Source: Algoriphagus sp. Y33
GTDB taxonomy: Bacteria; Bacteroidota; Bacteroidia; Cytophagales; Cyclobacteriaceae
DNA length: 64,000 nt
NCBI RefSeq assembly: GCF_014838715.1
Contig: NZ_CP061947.1
Coordinates: 3,844,001-3,908,000 of the forward strand
Direction of reading: 5' to 3'
How positions within the stretch are numbered: position 1 is the stretch's first letter; every line of letters starts with the position of its first letter. The notes below the pieces were generated by a model. The model saw nothing but the letters and a program-made list of their open reading frames with translations. It had not been told where the DNA came from and made no database searches. Positions 27,879 through 37,197 of the stretch are shown here, piece by piece. Position numbers and translations under genes: made by a program.

Positions 27879-28705
27879 AGGTATTCGGATTGTTTTTGGC
27901 TTTGATTCTACCATTAGCAACATACGCTCAGACTGTAGCTAAATTAGGAGCTTCCCTGACTGAAATTTCCCTTGACAATCTTGACTTGGTTTCCTTTGAC
28001 ACAAAGGGACAACTATTCATCAGCAATACTTCCGGAGACATTTACCTTTTCAGTCCGTCAGGAAAGCAACTCAATTTATTCTCTCCTTCCCGTCAAGGAA
28101 GATTAAACCAATTAGAAGCTGCCTGGACGGTGAATATTTTCAGCTTTTCGGTAGATCTTCAGCAGTATAGAATACTGGATCGTTTTTTGAAAACTTTGGC
28201 AGAAGACGACTTTATACGTTCTGATGTCAGCCTTGCCAAAGCTGCCACTCTAGGAAACAACAATGTGTTATGGGTTTGGGACGAATCGGATTTAAGCCTC
28301 AAATCAATAGACTATCGTAGAAACCTAGTAATTCAGTCACAACCCTTGAATTTGGTGTTGGATACTGACAACCTGGAAGTGACAGAAATCAGAGAATTCA
28401 AGAATCGCCTATTTATGAATGTCCCGGATACAGGCATTTTTATCTTTGACAATCAAGCCAACCTGATGCGGAAAATAAACTTGACGGGCATTGCCAGACT
28501 TTGCTATTACAAAGACCATTTGCTTTGGCTTGATGGAAACAGGCTAAGAGCCTTCTCCCTTTCCTCTGACGAAATCAGCACTCTTGCCCAACTCGATGAT
28601 TCAGAAGCATCTTACCTTCAAGTCGGGCAAGAGGAGCTGGCCATTGTATCTAAAGACAAGTTAAAACTTTTCTCCACCCCACTTTGGCTGAAGTCTTTGA
28701 AGTGA
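27875..28705 (+). CDS. Secreted hypothetical protein, propeller-like
   Basis: The 276-residue protein begins with a signal peptide (MKVFGLFLALILPLATYAQ). The mature part is built of repeated beta strands such as FDTKGQLFISNTSGDIYLFS, GTNNVL-like WVWDESDLSLKSIDY and GIFIFDNQANLMRKI, spaced as in six-bladed beta-propellers. No catalytic motif is visible. Its ATG overlaps the lpxH stop, so it is translated with lpxH, which may point to an envelope role. This exact type of lpxH neighbour has no established function. Confidence 0.72.
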   Translation: MKVFGLFLALILPLATYAQTVAKLGASLTEISLDNLDLVSFDTKGQLFISNTSGDIYLFSPSGKQLNLFSPSRQGRLNQLEAAWTVNIFSFSVDLQQYRILDRFLKTLAEDDFIRSDVSLAKAATLGNNNVLWVWDESDLSLKSIDYRRNLVIQSQPLNLVLDTDNLEVTEIREFKNRLFMNVPDTGIFIFDNQANLMRKINLTGIARLCYYKDHLLWLDGNRLRAFSLSSDEISTLAQLDDSEASYLQVGQEELAIVSKDKLKLFSTPLWLKSLK

Positions 28706-28761
28706 ATTATTTCAAGGCGACGTTATTGAATGCTATCTTGCCAACTGCAATAACGAAAAAA

Positions 28762-28785
28762 GGCTGCTCCATCTCTGAAACAGCC
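28762..28785 (-). terminator. Terminator of the FKBP gene
   Basis: On the minus strand a GGCTGTTTC...GGAGCAGCC stem (nine pairs with G-T pairs) is followed by TTTTTTCG. It lies 27 bases after the FKBP stop codon. Confidence 0.7.
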
Positions 28786-28811
28786 CTTCGAATTATATAG
28801 GTTAAGTTCAA

Positions 28812-29237
28812 TTAGTTGACTTTCACCAACTCAATGTCAAAGATTAGATCTTTTCCTGCCAGCTGATGATTGGCATCCAATGTGATCTTTTCTGCATCCA
28901 CATCCACTACAACCACCGGCATAGGCTGTCCATTGCCTCCCTGAAGAGTCAATGTCATCCCAATTTCAGGTTTGATATCAGCAGGAACTTGCTCTATCGG
29001 CACTTCGATCATCATATCATCTCTGCGCTCACCATAAGCCTCAGCAGCAGGGATCGTCACTGTCACCTTGTCGCCTAAGGTCATTCCGTCAACAGCCGTA
29101 TCAAAGCCTTTAATCATATTTCCATCGCCTAAGGTAAATCCTAGCGGTTCGCGATTTGCCGAAGAGTCAAATACACTTCCATCTTCTAATTTACCGGTAT
29201 AATGCACTTGAACTGCATCTCCTTTTTTAGCTTGCAT
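28812..29237 (-). CDS. FKBP-type peptidyl-prolyl isomerase, SlyD-like
   Basis: The 141-residue protein starts MQAKKGDAVQVHYTGKLEDG and has the FKBP core (VFDSS, then GFTLGDGNMIKGFDTAVDGM at about residues 33-56). The flap is replaced by an insert (AAEAYGERRDDMMIEVPIEQ) and the fold ends LTLDANHQLAGKDL-like, ITLDANHQLAGKDLIFDIEL. This arrangement is the SlyD class of cytoplasmic folding helpers, without the His-rich metal-binding tail of E. coli SlyD. An upstream in-frame extension of 31 codons has no ATG and is not used. It is a single gene with its own terminator. Confidence 0.9.
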   Translation of the reverse strand: MQAKKGDAVQVHYTGKLEDGSVFDSSANREPLGFTLGDGNMIKGFDTAVDGMTLGDKVTVTIPAAEAYGERRDDMMIEVPIEQVPADIKPEIGMTLTLQGGNGQPMPVVVVDVDAEKITLDANHQLAGKDLIFDIELVKVN

Positions 29238-29419
29238 AGTCTTTTTATTTAGTAAAGTACAAAGGTACAAAAATCTATTAGGGATGAAAATCCGTGAAAT
29301 TATGTCCGATTTCAATATGAAAGTGTACATAATTGGACATTTTTAACACCAAAACCCATTATATGAGCCTATATTAGAGTTGGCATCATTTTCCCCTTAT
29401 GAACACCAAATAATTAACC

Positions 29420-30802
29420 ATGGAAACTCAAGATTTAGGCAAGATTCTTATCATAGATGATAATGAAGACTTACTCTTTGCCGCCAAAATGCTTCTCAAA
29501 AAGCACGCAAAAGAAGTCATGATAGAAAAGGATCCCCGTAGAATTCCTTTTTTGATCAATAACAATAATTACGATGTAATCCTTTTGGACATGAATTTCC
29601 GCGAGGATACCACCTCAGGAAAAGAAGGCTTTCACTGGCTTAAGCAAATAAAAGAGATAGATCCCAAGGCAGTAGTTATCCTGATCACCGCCTTTGGCGA
29701 CGTGGAAATGGCCGTGCAGGCATTGAAAGAAGGCGCTACCGACTTTATCCTGAAGCCATGGCAGAATGAGAAATTGATCGCCACACTATCTGCAGCTATC
29801 AGACTAAAAGAAAGCTACAATGAAGTCGACAAGCTACAAAAGAAGCAAAAGCAGCTGCAGACTGACATGAAAAAGCCTTACACCGACATCATCGGACAAA
29901 GTGCTTCCATGAAAAACATCTTCTCAATCATCGACAAAGTAGCCCAGACAGACGCCAATGTGTTGATTTTGGGAGAAAATGGAACAGGGAAAGAGCTTAT
30001 CGCACGTGCTATTCATGACAGATCGCTTCGAAAAGATGAGATTTTTGTAGGGGTAGATATGGGTGCTATCACAGAAACTTTGTTTGAATCTGAACTATTT
30101 GGCCATAAAAAAGGAGCGTTTACCGATGCCAAAGATGATCGCTCGGGGAGATTTGAAATAGCTGACAAAGGCTCTTTGTTTTTGGATGAGATAGGAAACC
30201 TATCCCTTCCTCTTCAGTCAAAACTGTTGACAGTTCTTCAGAGAAGAGAAGTAACCAGAATTGGAACAAACAAAGCCATTCCAGTAGATATTCGACTGAT
30301 CTGCGCCACCAATATGCCACTTCACGAGAGCATTGCAGACAACACCTTCCGTCAGGATTTGTTGTATAGAATCAACACAGTAGAGATTTTCCTTCCTCCT
30401 CTTCGAGAAAGACAAGATGACATTCCTGTGTTGGCAAATCATTTCCTTAAAAGCTACAGTCAGAAATATCGCAAAAACTTCACAGGATTCACTACCGCCG
30501 GCATGGACCTTTTACAACATTATGCATGGCCCGGCAATATCCGTGAACTTCAGCATGCCATCGAGCGGGCAATCATTATGGCTGAAGGCGAGGTGCTGGA
30601 TTCACGGGACTTTTTCTTCCTCTCTGCCAAGCCGGCATCGGACAAAGCCCCCACCTCAGTGACGCTTAATCTAGATGATATGGAACGCAACACGATCCAG
30701 CGGGCAATTGACAAAAATGGAGGAAATATCTCTAAAGCAGCTAAGGAACTCGGACTGACCAGAGCCTCCTTATACAGAAGGCTGGAAAAATATGGACTAT
30801 AA
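29420..30802 (+). CDS. Sigma-54-dependent response regulator, NtrC family
   Basis: This 460-residue transcription activator has three domains. A receiver domain (residues 7-130) has Asp13/Asp14 and the phospho-acceptor Asp57 in VILLDMNF. An AAA+ sigma-54 interaction domain (about 155-385) has GENGTGKE, the GAFTDA loop that contacts sigma-54, and FLDEIGNL. A Fis-type helix-turn-helix is at the C-terminus (GGNISKAAKELGLTRASLYR, about 435-455). It overlaps the kinase gene by 11 bases, so the pair forms one system. Target genes are unknown; no clear -24/-12 sigma-54 promoter was found nearby. Confidence 0.95.
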   Translation: METQDLGKILIIDDNEDLLFAAKMLLKKHAKEVMIEKDPRRIPFLINNNNYDVILLDMNFREDTTSGKEGFHWLKQIKEIDPKAVVILITAFGDVEMAVQALKEGATDFILKPWQNEKLIATLSAAIRLKESYNEVDKLQKKQKQLQTDMKKPYTDIIGQSASMKNIFSIIDKVAQTDANVLILGENGTGKELIARAIHDRSLRKDEIFVGVDMGAITETLFESELFGHKKGAFTDAKDDRSGRFEIADKGSLFLDEIGNLSLPLQSKLLTVLQRREVTRIGTNKAIPVDIRLICATNMPLHESIADNTFRQDLLYRINTVEIFLPPLRERQDDIPVLANHFLKSYSQKYRKNFTGFTTAGMDLLQHYAWPGNIRELQHAIERAIIMAEGEVLDSRDFFFLSAKPASDKAPTSVTLNLDDMERNTIQRAIDKNGGNISKAAKELGLTRASLYRRLEKYGL

Positions 30803-32135
30803 AGTTGGCTTACTTGGGAGAATCGCCTTTTTGGCAGCTTCTCTCTTTCTTCTTTCCAATGCCATCATAGCCAGTTGGGGAGTCTTTATGATCTCCCTGC
30901 TACTCGTTTTGGTGGTTTTTCAAATTATTTACCTGTTGCGGTATTCTGAAGGTTCATTCAAAAAAGTGCGTGTTTTCCTGGACAATATCAAGCAGGATAA
31001 GTACTCGCAGCTTTATCCGGTCAAATTTGACGGTACAGAGACAGACGATCTGCATATAGAATTCAATGCGATTCTCGCAAAGCTAAAAGAAGACCAAGCG
31101 GAAAAAGAAGCCAACTATCAGTATTTCAGATCTGTATTCAAACACCTCAGCATAGGACTAATTACGTTTGGCGAAGACGGAAGCATACAGATTGCCAACA
31201 CCGCGGCAAAACGGATTCTCGATGTGGAAGAATTGAAAAACATCGGGGAAATCGAAAAGATCAACAAGGAATTGCATTTAGCAATCAATGACCTGAGAAC
31301 AGGCGGAAGTGAACTGATCAAGATCGCCCATCCCGACGGAATCATGCAGATTTCAGTCTATGTAATCGAACTGCTGATGCGTGGGGAGAAATTCAAATTG
31401 GTATCCCTACAGAATATACAGTCCGAACTTGAGGAAAAGGAAATGGAGGCGTGGCAAAACCTCGTGAAAATCCTTACCCATGAAATCATGAATTCTATTG
31501 CGCCTATTTCTTCTCTGGCGGGAACTATACAAGGAGAAATAGAAAGCAAAATAGACAATGTGGAGCAAATCAGCCCACAAGACATGGAGGACTATTTGAT
31601 GGGGATCAGTACGATAGAAAAACGCAGTCAGGGCTTGATCAGTTTTGTGTCAGATTTTAGAAGTTTGGCACATATTCCCGCACCGAAGTTCAGCAGTATT
31701 GCTATCGCAAAACTTTTCCACCAGCTTGAAGTTTTGCTACAAAATCAACTTGAAAATTTCCAAATCGAACTGATTAAGGAAATCAATCCTAAAGAACTTA
31801 TCCTATTCGGAGACCAAACCCAGATCGAGCAGGTTCTGATCAATCTCACCCAAAATGCCATTCAGGCAGTAGAGGATTCCAAAGTAAAACGAATAATCCT
31901 CCGCGCTTTTATCGATGAGGCAGGAAAGATAATATTGGAAGTGGCAGATACGGGAAAGGGTATAGAAGAGGAAGCTTTAAGCAAAATTTTCATCCCCTTC
32001 TTTACCACCAAATCCAAAGGCTCGGGAATTGGGCTAAGCCTTTCCAAGCAAATCATGCGTCGCCACAAAGGCAATATCCAAGTCCGCTCCACGCAGGGTG
32101 AAGGAACCACGTTTAAGCTGATATTTAATGGATAA
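30792..32135 (+). CDS. Sensor histidine kinase, NtrY-like
   Basis: The 447-residue kinase has two adjacent hydrophobic helices at the N-terminus (about residues 8-50) with almost no periplasmic loop, then a PAS-like segment (about 105-215; HLSIGLITFGEDGSIQIANT). The H-box is TKILTHEIMNSIAPISSLAG-like, with His in LTHEIMNS near 235, and the ATPase has NLTQNAIQAVEDS, DTGKGIEEE and GSGIGLSLSKQ. It is the cognate partner of the overlapping NtrC-like regulator. With no sensor loop it probably reads an internal or membrane signal. The signal is unknown. Confidence 0.93.
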   Translation: MDYKVGLLGRIAFLAASLFLLSNAIIASWGVFMISLLLVLVVFQIIYLLRYSEGSFKKVRVFLDNIKQDKYSQLYPVKFDGTETDDLHIEFNAILAKLKEDQAEKEANYQYFRSVFKHLSIGLITFGEDGSIQIANTAAKRILDVEELKNIGEIEKINKELHLAINDLRTGGSELIKIAHPDGIMQISVYVIELLMRGEKFKLVSLQNIQSELEEKEMEAWQNLVKILTHEIMNSIAPISSLAGTIQGEIESKIDNVEQISPQDMEDYLMGISTIEKRSQGLISFVSDFRSLAHIPAPKFSSIAIAKLFHQLEVLLQNQLENFQIELIKEINPKELILFGDQTQIEQVLINLTQNAIQAVEDSKVKRIILRAFIDEAGKIILEVADTGKGIEEEALSKIFIPFFTTKSKGSGIGLSLSKQIMRRHKGNIQVRSTQGEGTTFKLIFNG

Positions 32136-32154
32136 TCTTTCCTGTTAAGTGATA

Positions 32155-32192
32155 TGTGCCGCACAGACCTATACTGAGACCGGTTTTGACAA
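32155..32192 (+). repeat. Palindromic 3'-end repeat, copy A (degenerate)
   Basis: GTGCCGCACAGACCTATACTG and the following ACCGGTTTTGAC align with copy B at 33302, with a deletion in the middle. It starts about 20 bases after the histidine kinase stop. Confidence 0.6.
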
Positions 32193-32315
32193 AATCACAA
32201 AATTGGCCTATGGAGACAGACCACAATGAGTCAACTTAGGTAACAGGCATCATTGCGGATAATCTGAAAAAACCAGTATACAATTCTTCGATCCATAAAA
32301 TCTCAATTATTCCAC

Positions 32316-33272
32316 ATGTCACTGCCATCACTAAACAAAACCTTAAGAACTTTAAAAAAGACACTACTTTACGGTCTTGCTCTACTCATACTTATTTCTT
32401 TATCAGGGTACATCTACCTCTATGTGATCCCTAAAGGTCCCCCGGTTTCAACACCAAAAGCATTAAACAACGGGGAGGATTCCTTTGTGATGTATGCCCA
32501 CAAAGACTCCAAGAAGAAGTCAATCAAAGTCTGGACGTATAAGCCCAAAAACTGGAGAGATCAAGACAAGATCGTTTTTGTCATGCATGGAGGCGGAAGA
32601 AACGCGGAAGATTACCTCGCCGCTTGGACAGACATGGCAGAAAAAAACAATCTCCTTGTGATTGCTCCTGAGTTTGAAAATAGGTTTTCAACTTACACAA
32701 CCAACGACTATCAAGACGGAAATCTTTTCACATTTTTTGGGACAAAAAACGGGGAGGAAAAATGGGCGTTCACTGTGATCGAGAATATTTTTGACCACAT
32801 CAAAACAACCAATGCGATTAGCAATAGCACCTATGACATTTTTGGTCACTCAGCGGGAGGCCAATTCGTCCATCGTATGGTAATACTTATGCCCGACTCA
32901 AGAATACATACCGCTATAGCTGCAAATGCCGGCTTATATACTTTCCCAAACAGCAACCTGAAATACCCTTATGGGATCAAAAACTTGGAGGATGGGGAAG
33001 AACTTATTCGCAAAGCTTTTGAAAAAAAACTGATCATACTTACCGGGGAACTGGACAGCGACCCAAAGCTAGGCACATTCACCAGGACAGACCTTGCCAT
33101 GAATCAAGGAGGAAATAGACTGGAAAGAGGAGCCAATTTTTACAGTGCCAGTGAGAAATATGCCAGTGCCATCAACCTTGATTTCAACTGGAAAATAGAC
33201 ACCGTGCCAAACGTAGGGCATGACTATAAGAAAATGTCCGAAAGTAGTATAGCATGGTTAAGCAAACCCTAA
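32316..33272 (+). CDS. Membrane-anchored alpha/beta hydrolase
   Basis: The 318-residue protein has a single N-terminal hydrophobic helix (residues 17-38) and then an alpha/beta-hydrolase domain resembling poly(3-hydroxybutyrate) depolymerase and esterase families. VMHGGGRNAEDYL near residue 90 forms the oxyanion region, FGHSAGGQF near 187 holds the nucleophile Ser, and VGHDYKKM near 302 holds the likely His. The third triad member, an Asp, is probably in TGELDSDP near 250. An extracytoplasmic esterase or depolymerase role is inferred; the substrate is not known. It is a single gene between two copies of the palindromic repeat. Confidence 0.82.
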   Translation: MSLPSLNKTLRTLKKTLLYGLALLILISLSGYIYLYVIPKGPPVSTPKALNNGEDSFVMYAHKDSKKKSIKVWTYKPKNWRDQDKIVFVMHGGGRNAEDYLAAWTDMAEKNNLLVIAPEFENRFSTYTTNDYQDGNLFTFFGTKNGEEKWAFTVIENIFDHIKTTNAISNSTYDIFGHSAGGQFVHRMVILMPDSRIHTAIAANAGLYTFPNSNLKYPYGIKNLEDGEELIRKAFEKKLIILTGELDSDPKLGTFTRTDLAMNQGGNRLERGANFYSASEKYASAINLDFNWKIDTVPNVGHDYKKMSESSIAWLSKP

Positions 33273-33301
33273 GGATAAAGTCATGTTCCGTACTCTCCTC
33301 C

Positions 33302-33348
33302 ACCGTGGTCTGTGTCGCACAGACCTATCCTATGAACAAGACCACGGT
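33302..33348 (+). repeat. Palindromic 3'-end repeat, copy B (best copy)
   Basis: An outer inverted repeat ACCGTGGTCT...AGACCACGGT (10 of 10) encloses an inner one, GGTCTGTG-TCG-CACAGACC (8 of 8). The two share GGTCT, so only one can form at a time. The element lies 29 bases after the hydrolase stop. Confidence 0.85.
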
Positions 33349-33408
33349 TATGAACCCTTTTGACCTTAATAAAATAAATAACAACGTATATAAGCTAATA
33401 TAGACAGC

Positions 33409-33932
33409 ATGAAAAACACCTCTTTTCTCAAATCAACCTTCAAGCAAGGAGTACTAATGGGACTCGCTTTTTGTCTCTATACAACCTTAATGTGGCTCAC
33501 CAAATTAGATACAACCTATCTGAGCATTGGGCAATACTTTGACATGGCAATTATACTACTTCCTATTGCTATGATCTTTTGGGCAATTAAACAGGAAACG
33601 AATTCCTACAAAGTTTTGATCATTCAAAGAATTGGAATTGCCGTTTTCGTGGGAGCAATTTCCTATCTCATTTATGATCCTTATTTATTCGTCTACCATC
33701 ACTACATTAATCCAGATTGGTTTATCTCCGTGCTGGATTTGAAGGAATAGAGCTGACCACAGCTAACGTACCACAAGAAGAAATTACTGATACACTAGAG
33801 AAAATGAAAACTTCGAATATTGTCCAAGCGGGGCTATTTAGGCTTTCATCTCTGATCCCCTCGGTACTTATTATTCCAACAATTGTAGCATTACTTTCTT
33901 TGATTTTAATAAGAAACAACCCAAAGGGATAA
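33409..33932 (+). pseudogene. DUF4199 membrane protein, frameshifted
   Basis: Two ORFs cover one gene. The first (33409-33750, 113 codons) encodes three hydrophobic helices and YLIYDPYLFVYHHYINPDW, then stops at TAG. The second (from about 33740 in the -1 frame, ending 33932) continues with LTTANVPQEEITDTLEKM, a further helix (SVLIIPTIVALLSLILI) and a basic tail. Together they reproduce the whole DUF4199 pattern: helices, N-x-hDP motif, acidic linker with EEITDTLEKM, last helix. A one-base loss near 33735-33750 explains it. No slippery heptamer is seen, so programmed frameshifting is unlikely; sequencing error remains possible. Confidence 0.72.
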
Positions 33933-34336
33933 AGAAAGCAATAGAAATGTAGGCCTTGCCACGCACCATCATCGTAATCTGTCACCCTGGTTTGTATCGC
34001 ACAGATCCATGCCCCACACCGTGTGTCTGTGTCTCCACAGATCACGTTTTGTCATCTCAAAACAACAAATTCAATATACAACAGCCCAACTTCTATCAAT
34101 TCGACAAGGGTATTAAAAAAATATGATTATCCGTAATGATGCCATTAGCTACATTCTCTCTGGTTTACAGGAGGGAAGACGGATGTTACACCACAGAGGG
34201 CAGGCCGAAGCGGCACATTGAAAACTAGTGTTTTATTTAATCCTATGACGCTTTTATCTGCTTACTGGTAGAAAAGTGGATATACATATAAAACAATAAC
34301 CAATAAAATCAATCTGACCTATTTTTGAAAATCCCA
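33933..34336. other. Intergenic region with repeat copies
   Basis: No gene is seen in these 404 bases. The first 120 hold two copies of the palindromic repeat. The rest is AT-rich, with a TATTTTTG box at 34320 just before the glycosyltransferase ATG. Confidence 0.6.
33983..34050 (+). repeat. Palindromic 3'-end repeat, copies C1 and C2 in tandem
   Basis: C1 reads CCCTGGTTTGTATCGCACAG (from about 33986) and C2 reads CACCGTGTGTCTGTGTCTCC (from about 34017) followed by CACAGATCACGTTTTGTC. Both are degenerate forms of copy B in the same orientation, about 50 bases after the DUF4199 stop. Confidence 0.65.
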
Positions 34337-35863
34337 ATGAAGCAACAGAACCTAGTGTTACTCGGATTCATACTGATCAAATTCGTACTCCAATACCTGC
34401 TTGTAGACTCCGGCTACGACCTGCATAGAGATGAATACCTCCACCTAGATCAGGTGCATCATCTGGCTTGGGGTTATATCTCGGTGCCGCCAGTTACTTC
34501 CTGGTTCTCCTATTTGATTTATCTACTTGGGTATACCGAATTTTGGGTCAAATTCTTTCCTGCTCTTTTCGGAGCACTGACTATTGCCTTGGTTTGGAAA
34601 GCGATAGAAAGACTTGGCGGTAATTTGTATGCACAGTCCTTGGCTGCCATTTGCCTGATATTTTCGGCTCTGGCTCGACTAAACATCCTTTTTCAACCCA
34701 ATTCTTTTGACATATTGGCTTGGACTTTTGTGTATTTCTCTTTGCTTTGTTACATCCAGTCCGGCAAAAGCAAATGGCTGTATTGGTTGGGTGTTGGGCT
34801 GGGTTTTGGCATACTAAACAAATACAATATTGCATTTCAAGTCCTGGGCTTATTGCCTGCGCTCCTGATTACTTCAGAGCGGAAGATTTTCAAAAACCCT
34901 CATTTATACGCCGCTTTTGGTTTGGCTTTACTGATCGCTCTGCCAAATCTGATCTGGCAATGGCAAAACGGCTTTCCGGTTCTATGGCACATGCGCATGC
35001 TGAGCCAACATCAATTGGTACATGTAAATCGCTTGGATTTCCTCACCTACCAATTCTTCTTCTTTTTCGGATCCGGTTTCGTGTTGGTCCTGGCATTGAT
35101 TTCATACTTCAGATTTCCTCAATTCCACAAGTATCAGGTTTTCTTCTGGTCCACGATTTTCACACTTGCAATTTTCACTTATTTTCAGGCCAAGAACTAT
35201 TATGCCATAGGTCTCTACCCTATTCACTTTGCATTTGGGGCAATATATTTATCTCATTTGCTTTCTAAAAACTGGAGGAAGTATCTAAAGCCGATCGCAA
35301 TGATTATCCCTATAGGGTTATTTATCCTCGCTGCCCCGATGACATATCCTATCGGAAGTCCTCAATACCTCAAAGAAGTCCAAAGTCGCCATCCTGATCT
35401 AATGCAAAACCGTTGGGAAGATGGAAAGAATCACGAAATCCCGCAGGATTTTGCTGATATGCTGGGCTGGAAAGAGTTGGCAGAGAAAGCAGATCTGGCT
35501 TATTCAAAAGCTCCGCAAAACGAGTATACCCTGATCATCTGTGACAACTATGGACAGGCGGGAGCAATCAACTTTTACACCAAAACCACAGGATTAAGGG
35601 CAGTCACTTTGAATGCCGATTACGTCAATTGGATCGATCTAAGTCGGGAAATAAAGAATCTTATTCTTGTACGCGAACCTTCAGATGGAATCAGTGACCG
35701 GGAAATCTCATTTTTCGAAAAGTCAGAAGAAATAGGAACCATCACCGACCCCAATGCCAGAGAACATGGAACAATCATCCATTTACTACTTGGCACCAAA
35801 ACTGATATAAATGCGATTTTAGCAAAAGAAATTGAGGAGAAAAGGGCGGAGTTGCGTGATTAA
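34337..35863 (+). CDS. GT39/ArnT-like membrane glycosyltransferase
   Basis: This is a polytopic protein of 508 residues with about eleven helices. The first periplasmic loop has GYDLHRDEYLHLDQVHHLAWG at about residues 22-42, split here by the Asp-Glu pair typical of GT39 (PMT/ArnT) enzymes, and then SVPPVTSWFSYL. The family transfers sugars from polyprenyl-phosphate donors to lipids, glycans or proteins on the outer face of the inner membrane. The soluble C-terminal part (from about 350) may bind the acceptor. ATG at 34337 is chosen over TTG at 34325. The substrate is unknown. Confidence 0.85.
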   Translation: MKQQNLVLLGFILIKFVLQYLLVDSGYDLHRDEYLHLDQVHHLAWGYISVPPVTSWFSYLIYLLGYTEFWVKFFPALFGALTIALVWKAIERLGGNLYAQSLAAICLIFSALARLNILFQPNSFDILAWTFVYFSLLCYIQSGKSKWLYWLGVGLGFGILNKYNIAFQVLGLLPALLITSERKIFKNPHLYAAFGLALLIALPNLIWQWQNGFPVLWHMRMLSQHQLVHVNRLDFLTYQFFFFFGSGFVLVLALISYFRFPQFHKYQVFFWSTIFTLAIFTYFQAKNYYAIGLYPIHFAFGAIYLSHLLSKNWRKYLKPIAMIIPIGLFILAAPMTYPIGSPQYLKEVQSRHPDLMQNRWEDGKNHEIPQDFADMLGWKELAEKADLAYSKAPQNEYTLIICDNYGQAGAINFYTKTTGLRAVTLNADYVNWIDLSREIKNLILVREPSDGISDREISFFEKSEEIGTITDPNAREHGTIIHLLLGTKTDINAILAKEIEEKRAELRD

Positions 35864-35889
35864 AAGTTCACGTAATTACAAAATCCCGA

Positions 35890-35908
35890 TGTCTGTATTA
35901 TAGACCAT
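35890..35908 (+). repeat. Possible degenerate palindromic repeat, copy F
   Basis: TGTCTGTATTATAGACCAT keeps the GTCTGT and AGACC arms of copy B around a short loop, 26 bases after the glycosyltransferase stop. The match is short, so it is tentative. Confidence 0.3.
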
Positions 35909-36035
35909 AGTGAATAAATTAAAAACCAATATCAACTTAATTACTTATTCTCTTTTGTTCCTTTGCGATTAGAATCACCGCCTCGCATTTTATTAATTTT
36001 TGATTCAAGCATAATTTCTCAGCAAAATCCCCTTC

Positions 36036-37040
36036 ATGAATACTTACAAACAAATTGAAGCCGCCATTCTATCGGCCTCTAATATTCTCATTACTGCTCA
36101 CAAATCTGCCGACGGTGACTCTGTCGGATCCTCCTTGGGGCTATTACATTTTATAGAAAAACTTGGGAAAAAGGCAATGATTTGCCATCCTGATAAAGCT
36201 CCCGACTTTTTGGACTTCCTGGATCTGTCCCCGATCACCGTCATGGATCAGGAACCTGAAAAAGTAGCCGAAGCTTTTATGGAGTCTGATCTGATCTTCT
36301 GCCTCGATTATAATTCTACCGACCGTGTCGGCAAGGAAATGCAGAGCTTGCTTGAGGCTTCCACCTGCCCCAAAATCATGATAGACCATCATCTTGACCC
36401 TCAGGATTTTTCTTCAATTACGGTCTCTGAAACTTCTGCATCCTCCACCGCTGAGTTGATTGCAGAATTGATCGGGCAATCCGGAAACAGCGCATTGTTG
36501 GATGAAAAGATAGGAACTCCCTTATATTTGGGAATTCTCACTGATACAGGCAGCTTTCGATTCAACTCAGTAAAACCCCGAACACACGAGGTACTGGCAA
36601 AATTGCTTGCTGCAGGAGTAAAACATCACTTGATTCATGAATTGCTGAATGATACGAATACCGTCAGCCGTCTTCGTCTCCAAGGTTTTGCCATGAGCCA
36701 GAAAATGGAGATTTTGGATGAAAATGCTGTAGCTATTATTTCTCTGACTAAAGAAGAGTTGGAAAAGTACGACTACAAAAAAGGTGATACAGATAGTCTG
36801 GCCAATCTGGCATTATCTATAAAAGGGATAAAAGCCGCAATTGTGCTTTCTGAGCGAGATGGAATCATCAAAATATCCTTTAGATCGAAAGGAAAAGAAA
36901 ATCCAGTCAATGAATTGGCTGCTGTCCATTTTGATGGAGGCGGACATGCCAACGCTGCAGGTGGTATGAGCGAGCTATCTATGCCAGAGACTTTGGATAA
37001 AATGAAGTCGCTTGTTGCTGAATATTTTCCTACTAATTAA
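36036..37040 (+). CDS. DHH family phosphoesterase, NrnA-like
   Basis: This 334-residue protein has an N-terminal DHH domain and C-terminal DHHA1 domain. THK-like ITAHKSADGDSVGSS near residue 19, FCLDYN near 88, MIDHHLDPQ (the DHH motif, near 113) and TDTGSFRF near 170 bind two metals; FDGGGHANAAGG near 305 is the DHHA1 GGGH motif. NrnA-type enzymes degrade nano-RNA and 3'-phosphoadenosine 5'-phosphate; c-di-AMP phosphodiesterases share the fold, but this protein lacks membrane and GGDEF parts. It is a single gene. Confidence 0.92.
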   Translation: MNTYKQIEAAILSASNILITAHKSADGDSVGSSLGLLHFIEKLGKKAMICHPDKAPDFLDFLDLSPITVMDQEPEKVAEAFMESDLIFCLDYNSTDRVGKEMQSLLEASTCPKIMIDHHLDPQDFSSITVSETSASSTAELIAELIGQSGNSALLDEKIGTPLYLGILTDTGSFRFNSVKPRTHEVLAKLLAAGVKHHLIHELLNDTNTVSRLRLQGFAMSQKMEILDENAVAIISLTKEELEKYDYKKGDTDSLANLALSIKGIKAAIVLSERDGIIKISFRSKGKENPVNELAAVHFDGGGHANAAGGMSELSMPETLDKMKSLVAEYFPTN

Positions 37041-37139
37041 TTCAAGTGATTTTCTTTGCCTCGCTTCTGGAGAATGAGAAATTAATATTTAGTAAAATCA
37101 AGCGTTGCACCGCCACACCACTGCGAGAAATATGACAAA

Positions 37140-37173
37140 AAAACTCCGTGCGAAATCAATCACACGGAGTTTT
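37140..37173 (-). terminator. Terminator of the lipoprotein gene
   Basis: AAAACTCCGTG pairs with CACGGAGTTTT across a 12-base loop; on the minus strand it is followed by TTTGTCATA. It lies 24 bases after the lipoprotein stop and may also stop readthrough from the DHH gene. Confidence 0.82.
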
Positions 37174-37197
37174 AAATTTATTGGTAATACTTTTTGA

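Noticed and set aside
29380..29400. Possible sigma-54 promoter TTGGCATCATTTTCC upstream of the NtrC-like gene
   Set aside because: The -24 part (TGGCA) is present but the -12 GC is missing at the right spacing.
33717..33932. Independent 71-codon gene after the first DUF4199 ORF
   Set aside because: Its sequence is the missing C-terminal part of the DUF4199 family and its first residues make no sense alone, so it is treated as part of one frameshifted gene.
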